Below, piece after piece: positions 16,720-24,515 of a stretch of 60,709 nucleotides of DNA. Below the pieces are notes generated by a model. It saw nothing but the letters and a program-made list of their open reading frames with translations, did no database searches and had not been told where the DNA came from. This stretch comes from an uncultured Actinomycetes bacterium. GTDB lineage: Bacteria > Actinomycetota > Coriobacteriia > Coriobacteriales > Atopobiaceae. The first letter of the stretch is position 1; each line of letters begins with the position of its first letter. The translations under genes and the position numbers were made by a program. Location: assembly GCA_900315165.1 (NCBI GenBank), contig OMXZ01000018.1:1-60709 (forward strand), read 5' to 3'.

Positions 16720-17514
16720 TTAAGCGAGTAATGCCAAGGCGACGATATAGGCGCAGATGGTAACAAGAGCGAACAAGTCGTTCTTCCCGAAACGGAGCGG
16801 ATGGTAGTGCGTGCGCCGCGCGCCGCCCTCGTAGCAGCGGGCGTCGAGGGCGCGCGAGAGGCCGTCGGCGTGGTGCAGCGAGCTGGCCAGCAGGGCGACC
16901 AGCACCGGTATGATCGCGCGGATACGTTTGAGCGGAGACCCCTGGCCAATCTCGGCGCCGCGCGAGGTCTGGGCGTCGACGACGGCCTGGGCCTCGTCGG
17001 CGAGCGTCGGGATGAAGCGCAGCATCAGGGAGAAGACCATCGCGAGCTCGTGGCCGGGCAGGCCGAGGCGGGTGAGCGGCGCCAAGGCCGCGTCGAAGGC
17101 GTCCGTGAGCTGGGTCGGCGTGGTCGTGAGGAGCATGAGCGCCGCCGCGACCAGGGCGATGACCAGGCGGAGGCTGTAGAGCAGGGCCACGCGGAGGCTC
17201 TCGGTCGTGATGGTGAGGATGCCCCAGGCCCACAGCACGTCGCCCGTCTTGACCAGGAACAGGTTGAAGAGCGAAAGCAGGAGCAGGACCGCCACGATGG
17301 GACGGACGGACTCGACGACCTTCGTGGCGGGGATGCGCGCGAGGGCGAGAAGGACCAGCATAAAGGCATAGCCGAAGACGAGCTGCCGGGGATCGGTAAT
17401 GAAGAAGACCGAGATCATCAGCACGAGCGCGGCGCCAACCTTGGTACGAGGGTCGAGGCGGTGGATGGGGGAGTCGGCGGGATAGTACTGGCCGAGTTTG
17501 ATGCGGAGCGCCAT
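16720..17514 (-). CDS. ecfT: ECF transporter transmembrane component EcfT
   Basis: A 264-residue membrane protein of the EcfT (CbiQ-like) family, the transmembrane coupler of energy-coupling factor vitamin transporters. N-terminal YYPADSPIHRLDPRTKV is typical, followed by several hydrophobic helices. The coupling-helix motifs are present: DAQTSRGAE (A-R-G type) at about residue 185 and SRALDARCYEGG at about 228. It is the last gene of the riboswitch-controlled operon, two bases downstream of the fused ATPase gene. The CAGACGG repeat cluster lies just after its stop. Confidence 0.92.
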   Translation of the reverse strand: MALRIKLGQYYPADSPIHRLDPRTKVGAALVLMISVFFITDPRQLVFGYAFMLVLLALARIPATKVVESVRPIVAVLLLLSLFNLFLVKTGDVLWAWGILTITTESLRVALLYSLRLVIALVAAALMLLTTTPTQLTDAFDAALAPLTRLGLPGHELAMVFSLMLRFIPTLADEAQAVVDAQTSRGAEIGQGSPLKRIRAIIPVLVALLASSLHHADGLSRALDARCYEGGARRTHYHPLRFGKNDLFALVTICAYIVALALLA

Positions 17515-17516
17515 GG

Positions 17517-19430
17517 CTATCCCTCCTTCCGCGGGTCGCCCGTGGCAGGCGTGGGAGCAAGAATCCGGACAAGCGCATCGGTCAGCTCATCGAGCGTGAG
17601 CGGGTCCCCGATGCCGGAAACGCCGAGATCGTCCAGGTGACGGGCGAAGCGCAATGCGCGCGGTAGGCCGAGGCCCGAGTCATGCAGCACCGCCTCGTTG
17701 CCCGGCGCGAAGACCTCTCCGGGCGTGCCTGTCATCAGGACGTGCGACTGGTTGAGCACGACGACACGGTCGCAACCCGCCGCCTGGTCCATCGAGTGGG
17801 TGACGGTCAGGATGGTGATGCCGTGGGCGTGCAGGTCGTCGAGGAGGTCGCGGACCTGACGGCGGCCGCGGGGGTCGAGGCCTGCCATCGGTTCGTCGAG
17901 CACGAGGACGTCGGGCTGCATCGCGAGCACGCCGGCGATTGCACACAGGCGCTGCTGGCCGCCGGAGAGCTCGAAGGGGGAGGCGTCCTCCTTGCCCAAG
18001 AGGCCCACGAGCGCTAAGGCGTGTGCCACGCGCCGGTCAATCTCGTCGGGGGAAAGGCGCAGGTTGACAGGGCCGAAGGCGACGTCCTGCCGCACGGTCT
18101 CGGCGAAGAGCTGGCGCTCGGGATGCTGCATCACGTAGCCGACGCGGCCGTGGAGGCGACGCCGGTCGCGCTTGGAAGAGGTGCCGATGCCGCTCACGGC
18201 GATGGTGCCGGCGTCGGGTGCCTCGAGGGCGCAGACGAGGCGGACAAGGGTGGACTTGCCCGAGCCGGTCTGGCCGATAAGGGCGCAAGATGATCCGGCG
18301 GGCACCTCGAAGCTCACCTGGTCGAGCGCCGGCCGGGCGTCGGTCCGCGCGTCCCCGTCGTGATAGGAGTAGACGACGTCGCGTACGGCGATTGCGGGCT
18401 CCCCGTCGGGGGAGGGCATGTTTTCGGGCGTCCTTGCGAACAGAAGGGGCGAAAACGGCTTGCGGGACCCGAGACTGTCTGAGGCCGTAGGCCGAGTTTC
18501 GAGGGTGCAAGACGTTTTCGCGCCCTCGGGTGTGAGCACTCCGCGCAAAGGCATGCCCTCCCCCGACGGGGAGCCCACCCCCGTAAGCGAGGCCAGCTCA
18601 GCGGCGAGCACATCCTCGTCGCAGGTCCAGGCGACGGGCAGGCCGGCCGCGCGGAGCCTTGCCGCCAGTTGTGCTGCGAAGGGCTCGTCGAGGCCGAGGC
18701 GTCCCAGCTCGTCGCCATGGGTGAAGACCTCGGCGGGCGTGCCCTCGAGCGCGATGCGGCCGCGGTCCATCACGATCACGCGGTCCGCTGGGAGCGCCTC
18801 TTCCATGAAGTGGGTGATGTGCACGATGGTGGAGCCTGCGGCGTGCAGGCGGTCCATCACGTGGAGGATCGACCGGCGGCCGCGCACGTCGAGCAGGGCG
18901 CCGGGCTCGTCGAAGACAATCGCGGCGGGTTCCATCGCGAGCGCACCGGCGATGGCCACGCGCTGCTTCTGGCCGCCGGAGAGCTTGGTGGGGTCGGCCG
19001 AGGCGTAGTCGTCGAGGGCCACGCGGTGTAGCTCGCGGGCCACGCGGGCGGCGATCTCCTCGGGCGGGACGGCGAGGTTCTCGGGCCCGAAGGCCACGTC
19101 GTCGGCGACGACCGAGGTCACGATCTGGTCGTCGGGGTTCTGGAAGACGAGCCCGAGGCTACGGCGGGCGGTGCGGTAGGCGTCGAAGTCGGGCTCGCCG
19201 TCCGTGCAGACGCGTTGCCCTGCGAGCGCCACATCGCCCGCGTCCGGGGCGAGCAGGCCGCAGAGCACGCCTGCCAGCGTGGACTTGCCCGAGCCGTTGG
19301 CGCCCAGGATAACGAGGCGCTCCCCGCGGCGGACCCGCAGGGTCACGTCGTCAAGCGCGCGCACGTCGCCCTCATAGACGAGGGAGACGTGCGCGAGGTC
19401 GAGCAGGATGTCGTCGGGTGTGGCGGGCAT
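17517..19430 (-). CDS. ecfA: Fused double ECF ATPase (EcfA1-EcfA2), linker encoded by a palindromic element
   Basis: A 637-residue fusion of two ABC ATPases that would drive the ECF transporter with EcfT and the RibU-like S component. Domain 1 (about 1-280) has GANGSGKST, LSGGQKQR and IVFDEPGALLD. Domain 2 (about 345-620) has GQTGSGKST, LSGGQQRL and LVLDEPMAGLD. Most organisms encode these as two proteins or as fusions with a short linker. Here the linker, about residues 286-345, is encoded almost exactly by a 181-bp palindromic element (18396-18576) related to the repeats beside the hsd operon. It is rich in Pro, Ser and Gly and shows no domain. Confidence 0.92.
   Translation of the reverse strand: MPATPDDILLDLAHVSLVYEGDVRALDDVTLRVRRGERLVILGANGSGKSTLAGVLCGLLAPDAGDVALAGQRVCTDGEPDFDAYRTARRSLGLVFQNPDDQIVTSVVADDVAFGPENLAVPPEEIAARVARELHRVALDDYASADPTKLSGGQKQRVAIAGALAMEPAAIVFDEPGALLDVRGRRSILHVMDRLHAAGSTIVHITHFMEEALPADRVIVMDRGRIALEGTPAEVFTHGDELGRLGLDEPFAAQLAARLRAAGLPVAWTCDEDVLAAELASLTGVGSPSGEGMPLRGVLTPEGAKTSCTLETRPTASDSLGSRKPFSPLLFARTPENMPSPDGEPAIAVRDVVYSYHDGDARTDARPALDQVSFEVPAGSSCALIGQTGSGKSTLVRLVCALEAPDAGTIAVSGIGTSSKRDRRRLHGRVGYVMQHPERQLFAETVRQDVAFGPVNLRLSPDEIDRRVAHALALVGLLGKEDASPFELSGGQQRLCAIAGVLAMQPDVLVLDEPMAGLDPRGRRQVRDLLDDLHAHGITILTVTHSMDQAAGCDRVVVLNQSHVLMTGTPGEVFAPGNEAVLHDSGLGLPRALRFARHLDDLGVSGIGDPLTLDELTDALVRILAPTPATGDPRKEG
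18396..18576. repeat. 181-bp palindromic element inside the ATPase reading frame
   Basis: Perfect 25-bp inverted repeats lie at 18396-18420 and 18552-18576; each arm is itself hairpin-forming (CTCCCC...GGGGAG). Inside, a second imperfect pair (GGGGCGAAAACG near 18447; CGTTTTCGCGCCC near 18522) and a central GGCC-GTA-GGCC (18483-18493) make the whole block one nested palindrome centred near 18487. The core ACTGTCTGAG ... GAGTTT is shared with the repeats at 49196-49374 and 55471-55648. The open frame of the ATPase runs through it without a stop. Confidence 0.85.
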
Positions 19431-19448
19431 CGTCTTTACGTGCTGACG

Positions 19449-20033
19449 CTAGTTGCCCAGCGCCTTGGTGACGGGCTTGTAGACAAGGGCCGTGACGACG
19501 CAGTTGATGCCGATCTTGAGGAGGTTGAAGGGCAGGAGGGCCGGGACGATGAGGGCTGCGACCTGGTCGGCCGGCATGCCGGTGTAGAAGGGGGTGACGA
19601 TGAGGTTGCCCAAGATGCAGGCGGCCAGGCACACCACGGCGCCCACGGCCATACCGATGACCGCGCCCTTGAAGGTCGTGTCGCGACGGTAGATGAGGGA
19701 GGCGGGCATGACCAGGCTGAAGGTCGCCAGGATGGCCATGATCACGCCATAGACGCCCGAGGACGTGGCGAAGTGGACGAGGTAGGGGATGACCGAGACC
19801 ACGGCCCCGGTCGCCGGGCCGAAGACGAAGCCCGCGATGAGGGCCACGATGCCCGAGGGGTCGTACTTGAGCCAGGGGACGCCGGGCAGGATCGGGAACT
19901 CGAGGATGAGCGTCGAGATCGCGGCCGCCGCGCAGAAGAGCGCCGTGACGGCGATGCGCTTGGTCGACCAGCCGTTTGCCGCGGCCGTGGTGGAATGGGT
20001 GTCGTGCCTGCTGGTGCTGGAGATTTGTGCCAT
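19449..20033 (-). CDS. ribU: ECF transporter S component, RibU-type riboflavin binder
   Basis: A 194-residue membrane protein. WLKYDPSGIVALIAGFVFGP followed by ATGAVVSVI is close to the RibU signature, in which K-Y-D and the G-F-x-F-G-P stretch are conserved. About six hydrophobic segments are present. The gene lies directly under an FMN riboswitch and heads an operon with the fused ATPase and EcfT, together forming a complete riboflavin importer. The first 22 residues are polar and Ser/Thr-rich. The specificity for riboflavin rests on the riboswitch and the S-component motif together. Confidence 0.9.
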   Translation of the reverse strand: MAQISSTSRHDTHSTTAAANGWSTKRIAVTALFCAAAAISTLILEFPILPGVPWLKYDPSGIVALIAGFVFGPATGAVVSVIPYLVHFATSSGVYGVIMAILATFSLVMPASLIYRRDTTFKGAVIGMAVGAVVCLAACILGNLIVTPFYTGMPADQVAALIVPALLPFNLLKIGINCVVTALVYKPVTKALGN

Positions 20034-20044
20034 GGTGGCGCCTC

Positions 20045-20166
20045 GTTTCTCCCATCCGGACTATACCGTTGGTCCCGGAATCCCACCGGGTCAGCCGCTT
20101 GCGCGGGTCGCGGACTTCGGCTTTGCCGTCACCGCCAGTGGGGAATTTCACCCCGCCCTGAAACTG
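20045..20166 (-). ncRNA. FMN riboswitch (RFN element)
   Basis: Read on the minus strand, the conserved FMN aptamer blocks appear in order: AGGGCGGGGTGAAATTCCCC, then GGCGGTGA, then AGTCCGCGACCCGC, then GATTCCGGGACC, then GGTATAGTCCGGATGGGAGA. This is a full match to the RFN element, which binds FMN and shuts off riboflavin genes. It ends just before the S-component start, so control is probably by hiding the ribosome binding site or by early termination. A good promoter (TTGCCA-17-TATAGT) precedes it. Confidence 0.95.
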
Positions 20167-20191
20167 ACACTTGCACTATAGCCATTATCAT
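20164..20191 (+). promoter_or_regulatory. Promoter of the mscS-type gene
   Basis: CTGACA (20164-20169) and TATCAT (20186-20191) are separated by 16 bases and give a start near 20198, leaving a leader of about 27 bases. It interleaves with the riboswitch promoter on the other strand. Confidence 0.55.
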
Positions 20192-20203
20192 GGGCATTGG
20201 CAA
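20175..20203 (-). promoter_or_regulatory. Promoter of the riboswitch-ribU-ecfA-ecfT operon
   Basis: On the minus strand TTGCCA (20198-20203) and TATAGT (20175-20180) are 17 bases apart, predicting a start just upstream of the FMN aptamer. It overlaps the opposing mscS promoter, so RNA polymerase could occupy only one at a time. Confidence 0.7.
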
Positions 20204-20224
20204 AACATACACAAGGGGGGCCCT

Positions 20225-20959
20225 ATGTCGGAACTGGTGGGAAAGATCGTCTTCTTGGCGGTGACGGTGGCGGTCGCGCTGCTGGTCCAGCGCGTCGTCG
20301 TACGTATCGCCCGCAAGGCCCTGGACGCCTCCGACGTGCCGTCCGCCTCGCTCTTTATCAACGTGCTGCGCGCCCTCATCTGGTCGCTCGCGCTGATCGC
20401 GGTGCTCGAGCCGGTCTTCGGCATCCAGCCAACCGCCTTCGTGACCGCCCTGGGCGTCGTGTCGGTGGCGATCTCGCTGGGCCTACAGGACACGATCTCC
20501 AACCTGATCGGCGGTCTCTCGCTCTTGCTTGGCCATGTCATCAAACCGGGCGACCACGTCGTGGTCGGCGGGGTCACGGGCACGGTCGCCGACGTCACCT
20601 GGCGCACGACCGCGGTCGTCGACCTGGCGGGTAACACGCACGTCATCCCCAACTCGTCCCTCAACAACGGCGCGCTCACCAAGGTCACGGACAAGAACTT
20701 CGACTGTGCGAAGGTCCCGCTGCTCGTGCGCGCCGACGCCGACCTGCCCGCGGCCGAGGCCGAGATTCGCGCCGCGGTGGCGTCGTCCCTCGCGGATCGC
20801 CTCGACCCCGATAACCCCATGGTCCTGCACTACAGCGGCACGGAGCTCGGCGGCGCGCCGCTTACCTGCTATATCTACCTAAAGACGGGCGAGAACACCT
20901 TCGACGCGGTGGACGACGTGATGCGGGCTCTTTCGGGCGCGCCCTGGCTCGCGGCATAG
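20225..20959 (+). CDS. MscS family mechanosensitive ion channel
   Basis: A 244-residue small-conductance mechanosensitive channel-like protein. Hydrophobic helices occupy residues 5-25 and 40-60. The pore helix and beta domain follow: ALGVVSVAISLGLQDTISNL, then GGLSLLLGHVIKPGDHVVVG and GTVADVTWRTTAVVDLAGN, then HVIPNSSLNN, all standard MscS features. It is shorter than E. coli MscS (286). The ATG at 20225 follows AAGGGGGG at about four bases. It is divergent from the riboflavin operon and nine bases upstream of mtnN. It would release solutes under hypo-osmotic stress. Confidence 0.9.
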   Translation: MSELVGKIVFLAVTVAVALLVQRVVVRIARKALDASDVPSASLFINVLRALIWSLALIAVLEPVFGIQPTAFVTALGVVSVAISLGLQDTISNLIGGLSLLLGHVIKPGDHVVVGGVTGTVADVTWRTTAVVDLAGNTHVIPNSSLNNGALTKVTDKNFDCAKVPLLVRADADLPAAEAEIRAAVASSLADRLDPDNPMVLHYSGTELGGAPLTCYIYLKTGENTFDAVDDVMRALSGAPWLAA

Positions 20960-20967
20960 GAGGCGTC

Positions 20968-21690
20968 ATGAAGAAGGTCGGCATCGTCGGGGCGATGGAC
21001 GTGGAGGTGGCCCCGATCCTCGGGCTCCTGCGGGATGCTCGGACGGATGTCCGCGCGCGGATGACCTTTACATCGGGCGAGTTGGACGGTGTGCCCGTGG
21101 TTGTGGCCCACTCGGGTGTCGGCAAGGTCAACGCGGGCATCTGCGGCTATGTGCTGACGGGCGAGCTCGGGTGCGACGCGGTCGTCTTCTCGGGCGTCGC
21201 GGGCTCGGTTGCGCCCGAGGTGCGTGTGGGCGATGTCGTGGTCTCCACGGACTGCGTCTACGACGACGTCGATGCGACCAATTTCGGCTATGCCCCGGGT
21301 GAGATTCCCCAGCTGGGGACCGCGCGCTTCGCGGCGGACCCTGACCTGCGCGCGGCTGCGGTCGCGGCGGCGCGGGAGGTCGTCGGCGAGACCGCGCCCG
21401 ATGCGCGCGTGCACGAGGGGACGGTGACCTCGGGTGACAGCTTCGTTCGCACGGTTGACGCCGCCCGCCATGCGCACGAGACCTTTGGCGCGCTCTGTCA
21501 CGAGATGGAGGGCGCCGCGGTGGCGCAGGCCTGCTGGCTCGCGCGTGCGCCCTTCGTCGTGATCCGCGCGATTTCCGACTCGGCCTACGGCTTCGACCTC
21601 GACGACTATAACGAGGGTGAGGCGGCGGCCGCCCAGCTTGCGGCTGCCATCACGCTTCGGCTGGTCCCTTCGCTTCCCGTACACCCCTGA
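20968..21690 (+). CDS. mtnN: 5'-methylthioadenosine/S-adenosylhomocysteine nucleosidase
   Basis: A 240-residue MTA/SAH nucleosidase, which removes adenine from methylthioadenosine and S-adenosylhomocysteine in methionine salvage and methyl-cycle recycling. N-terminal VGIVGAMDVEVAPIL, the purine site HSGVGKVNAGI, the substrate segment HEMEGAAVAQAC and the catalytic ISDSAYG (Asp) are all present. GGAGG precedes the ATG. The last 41 bases overlap the 3' end of the nhaA gene on the other strand. Confidence 0.93.
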   Translation: MKKVGIVGAMDVEVAPILGLLRDARTDVRARMTFTSGELDGVPVVVAHSGVGKVNAGICGYVLTGELGCDAVVFSGVAGSVAPEVRVGDVVVSTDCVYDDVDATNFGYAPGEIPQLGTARFAADPDLRAAAVAAAREVVGETAPDARVHEGTVTSGDSFVRTVDAARHAHETFGALCHEMEGAAVAQACWLARAPFVVIRAISDSAYGFDLDDYNEGEAAAAQLAAAITLRLVPSLPVHP

Positions 21691-23071
21691 TGGCGTCCGT
21701 TATCCGGACGTAGAGCAGGCCCGCCGCGCTCGACACGATGGCGGCGGCGAGGATCGCGCACATGGCGGCGTTGGTCTCCGCGGGCCCGAAGGCGAGTCCC
21801 GCGATCAGGATCGACATGGTGAAGCCGATGCCGCCCATGATGCCCACGGCGGCGATCTGGCGCCAGTCCACATGGGCGGGCAGCCGGAAGAGACCCGTCT
21901 TGACCAGGATGAAGGTGATCCCGATGATGCCGATTGGCTTTCCGAGCACGGCGCCGAGGAAGACACCCTGGGCGATGGGGTCGGCCACGATGGTCATCGG
22001 GTCGATGCCCACGACACGGACCTGGGCGTTCACAAAGGCGAAGAGCGGCAGGATGAAGAAGTTCACCGGCGCGGAGAGATTGCGCTCGGCGCGCTGCAGG
22101 GGCGGGCGCACGTGGTGCATTACGCGCTCGACCGCCCAGGCGGCCGCGGTGAAGTCGTGCTGGCCCAGGACGTGCGATTCGTCGTCGTACTCATCGTCGA
22201 GCTTGACGCCCTCCTCGTGGAGCCAGTCGGGCAGGTCGTCGAGGCGGACATCGGAACGTGCGGGCAGGAAGAAGGCGAGGATCACGCCGGCCAGCGTCGC
22301 ATGGATGCCGGAGTTGAACATGCAGAACCACAGGACGATGCCGACGACCGTGTAGGGCTTGAGCGAGTAGACGCGCTGCCGGTTGAGGATCGCGAGCACC
22401 AGCACGGCGGCGAGCGAGGCGGCGACCCACATCACGTCGATCGTCTGACCGTAGAAGAGGGCGAGCACGACGATGGCCAGGATATCGTCGGCGATGGCGA
22501 GGGTCTGGAAGAAGATCTTGGTCTCGGGCGCGATGCGGTCGCCCAGAAGCGACATCACGCCGATGGCGAAGGCGATGTCGGTGGCGATGGGGGTGGCCCA
22601 GCCGTGCGTGGCGCCGCCGGCGTTGATGGCGAGGTAGATGAGGGCGGGCGCGGCCACGCCGCCGACCGCGGCGAGCATGGGCAAGGCGGCCTGCTTGGGG
22701 CGATGCAGCTGGCCCACGGTCATCTCGTACTTGAGCTCCACGCCCACCAGCATGAAGAAGAGCGTCATGAGGCCGTCGTTGATGAGCTGCTCGATCGTGA
22801 TGGAGAAGGTGAAGACGCCGAGGCCCAGGGTGAAGGGGGCCTCGAAGGCCCCGTGCACGGCCTCGTAGGCCGGCGAGTTGGCGACGAAGACCGCGGCGAT
22901 TGCGGCAAAAACCATCACGGCGGCGGCGACCGTCGAGTCGGAGGTGAACTGTTCGAGCGAGCTGCGCTGCTCGAGGCGGTGGACGACGGCTGGCTCCTCG
23001 ATCATGGTCGCCATGACGTCGATGGGGGTCTCGTTTTGGAGTTCGTTGATGTCGAGGGCCTTCTTGTCCAT
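21650..23071 (-). CDS. nhaA: Na+/H+ antiporter NhaA
   Basis: A 473-residue NhaA-type sodium/proton antiporter. Family blocks include FFMLVGVELKYEMTVGQL, then GGVAAPALIYLAINAGG, then HGWATPIATDIAFAIGVMSL with the ion-binding Asp, and GKPIGIIGITFILVKTGLF. It is longer than E. coli NhaA (388). The extra length is an N-terminal tail of about 45 residues and a charged cytoplasmic loop around residues 275-310 (LDDEYDDES). The 3' end overlaps mtnN tail to tail by 41 bases. Confidence 0.93.
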   Translation of the reverse strand: MDKKALDINELQNETPIDVMATMIEEPAVVHRLEQRSSLEQFTSDSTVAAAVMVFAAIAAVFVANSPAYEAVHGAFEAPFTLGLGVFTFSITIEQLINDGLMTLFFMLVGVELKYEMTVGQLHRPKQAALPMLAAVGGVAAPALIYLAINAGGATHGWATPIATDIAFAIGVMSLLGDRIAPETKIFFQTLAIADDILAIVVLALFYGQTIDVMWVAASLAAVLVLAILNRQRVYSLKPYTVVGIVLWFCMFNSGIHATLAGVILAFFLPARSDVRLDDLPDWLHEEGVKLDDEYDDESHVLGQHDFTAAAWAVERVMHHVRPPLQRAERNLSAPVNFFILPLFAFVNAQVRVVGIDPMTIVADPIAQGVFLGAVLGKPIGIIGITFILVKTGLFRLPAHVDWRQIAAVGIMGGIGFTMSILIAGLAFGPAETNAAMCAILAAAIVSSAAGLLYVRITDAIRGVREAKGPAEA

Positions 23072-23232
23072 TACCGTCCCTTCTGGTTGGCAAGCAGCCG
23101 GAATGTCTGGATGCCCATGGCGTGATTATCCCGTATAGAGGTTTGCCCGCACAAGATATCCGGCATCGCGCAAGGTCTATAGTACAAAGTGACCACATGC
23201 ACCCGATCCGCAGCGCCCCTGGAGGAGACCGC

Positions 23233-24105
23233 ATGAACGAGCAGCGTATCGCTGTCATCACCGATTCTGGCACGGATGTGCCCGCCGACTTCTGCCGTGA
23301 GCACGATGTCCGCGTCGTTCCCCTGCGCATCAACTTCAGTGACGGTACCAGTTTCCGCAGCGGTGTCAACATCACCCCGCCTGAGCTGCTCGACCGCATG
23401 CAGGCCGAGATTCCCAAGACGTCGCTACCCTCCCCGGACGAGATTGCAAAGGCCTTCGAGCGGGCGCGCGAGGACGGCTACGAGAAGGCCGTCATGCTCA
23501 CCCTGTCCTCCGGTCTTTCGGCGACCAACCAGACGGCACGCATGGTCGCCTCGCAATACGAGGACTTCCCGATCATCGTGGGCGACACGCTCTCGATCGG
23601 CATCGCCGCCGGCATGGTCGTGATGGAGACCGTCCGCCTGATCGAGGCGGGCACCCCCTTCGACGAGCTCGAGGCCCGCATCGAGGACCTCGCGAGCCGC
23701 ACGCGCGTCTTCTTTGCGGTCAAGGATATGGAATACCTGCGCCGCGGCGGCCGTATCAGCGAGCCGATCTACCGCCTGGGCAAGGTCCTCAACATCAAGC
23801 CCGTGCTGATGTGCGACCCCGAGGACGGTCACTACATCCTCTCCAAGAAGGCCCGTGGCTGGGACCGCGCGCTCGACACCGAGGTCAAGCTCGTGGCCGA
23901 CCACGCGAAGAATTTTAAAAAGGTCCGGCTTGCCGTGTGCTGCTACGAGACGAGCGACCTCTTCGACAAGATGGACGCGGCCCTGCGCGAGGCGGTGGCG
24001 CCCGTGGCGGAGGTCACGGAGGTGCTCCACGCCGACCTCTCGCCCGACCTGCTCGTGCATACGGGCCCCGACCTGGTGGGCCTCGGCATCATCGGGCTCG
24101 AGTAG
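23233..24105 (+). CDS. DegV family fatty-acid-binding protein
   Basis: A 290-residue DegV-family (FakB-like) protein. N-terminal IAVITDSGTDVPADFCREHD, the TSLPSPDEIAKAFERA block, LSSGLSATNQTARM and the MEYLRRGGRIS motif are typical, as is KPVLMCDPEDG. Family members bind a fatty acid in a buried pocket and, as FakB, present it to a fatty acid kinase. No fakA lies in this window. The start at 23233 follows GGAGGAG; the open frame upstream lacks homology. Confidence 0.92.
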   Translation: MNEQRIAVITDSGTDVPADFCREHDVRVVPLRINFSDGTSFRSGVNITPPELLDRMQAEIPKTSLPSPDEIAKAFERAREDGYEKAVMLTLSSGLSATNQTARMVASQYEDFPIIVGDTLSIGIAAGMVVMETVRLIEAGTPFDELEARIEDLASRTRVFFAVKDMEYLRRGGRISEPIYRLGKVLNIKPVLMCDPEDGHYILSKKARGWDRALDTEVKLVADHAKNFKKVRLAVCCYETSDLFDKMDAALREAVAPVAEVTEVLHADLSPDLLVHTGPDLVGLGIIGLE

Positions 24106-24134
24106 CGGCTCGGCGGCGTACGTCCGGCCGTCTC

Positions 24135-24437
24135 CTACTCGACCGTGCCGTACACGTAGGCCCAGCCGTGCGCCGTGATGATGGAGTTGAGCTGGTCGCA
24201 GAGGCGCGAGCGCTTGTAGGAGCCGGCGGGCAGAAGCTCGACCACCTCCACTAGGTCCTCCGGCAGGTCGTCGACCTCGGCGCGGACGATCACGTCCATG
24301 CGCGAGACGGCCTGCGACGGCCCGTGCGCGTAGAGTTCGTCCACGAGCTTCTGGAGCTCGCCGTACTCGGGGGCGGGACGGCTGCCGGCGGGGGAGGCCT
24401 CGCGCTTGCGCGGCTTTGTGTAAGCAGATTCTTTCAT
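24135..24437 (-). CDS. Hypothetical protein, about 100 residues
   Basis: I do not recognise this protein. The N-terminal 30 residues are basic and Pro/Ser-rich. Residues about 35-100 look like a compact alpha/beta domain (ELQKLVDELYAHGPSQAVSR, then VIVRAEVDDLPEDLVEVVEL, then RLCDQLNSIITAHGWAYVYG). An alternative ATG lies nine bases upstream (24446). Codon use matches the neighbours, which supports a real gene. It is convergent with the DegV gene and divergent from the aminotransferase gene. Confidence 0.65.
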   Translation of the reverse strand: MKESAYTKPRKREASPAGSRPAPEYGELQKLVDELYAHGPSQAVSRMDVIVRAEVDDLPEDLVEVVELLPAGSYKRSRLCDQLNSIITAHGWAYVYGTVE

Positions 24438-24515
24438 GACTCCCATAGTAACAGGTGCTGTCCGCCCGCGGGGATATACTCACAGGCGATTTGAGGGGAC
24501 GCCAAAGGGGGCCAC

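Noticed and set aside
16575-16949. Small proteins encoded through the CAGACGG repeats
   Set aside because: Open frames exist in both directions, with repeated peptide words that come from the DNA repeat itself; no ribosome binding sites and overlap with ecfT.
21617-23125. A 502-codon frame antisense to nhaA
   Set aside because: His/Asp/Gly-rich shadow without recognisable domains; nhaA on the other strand is complete.
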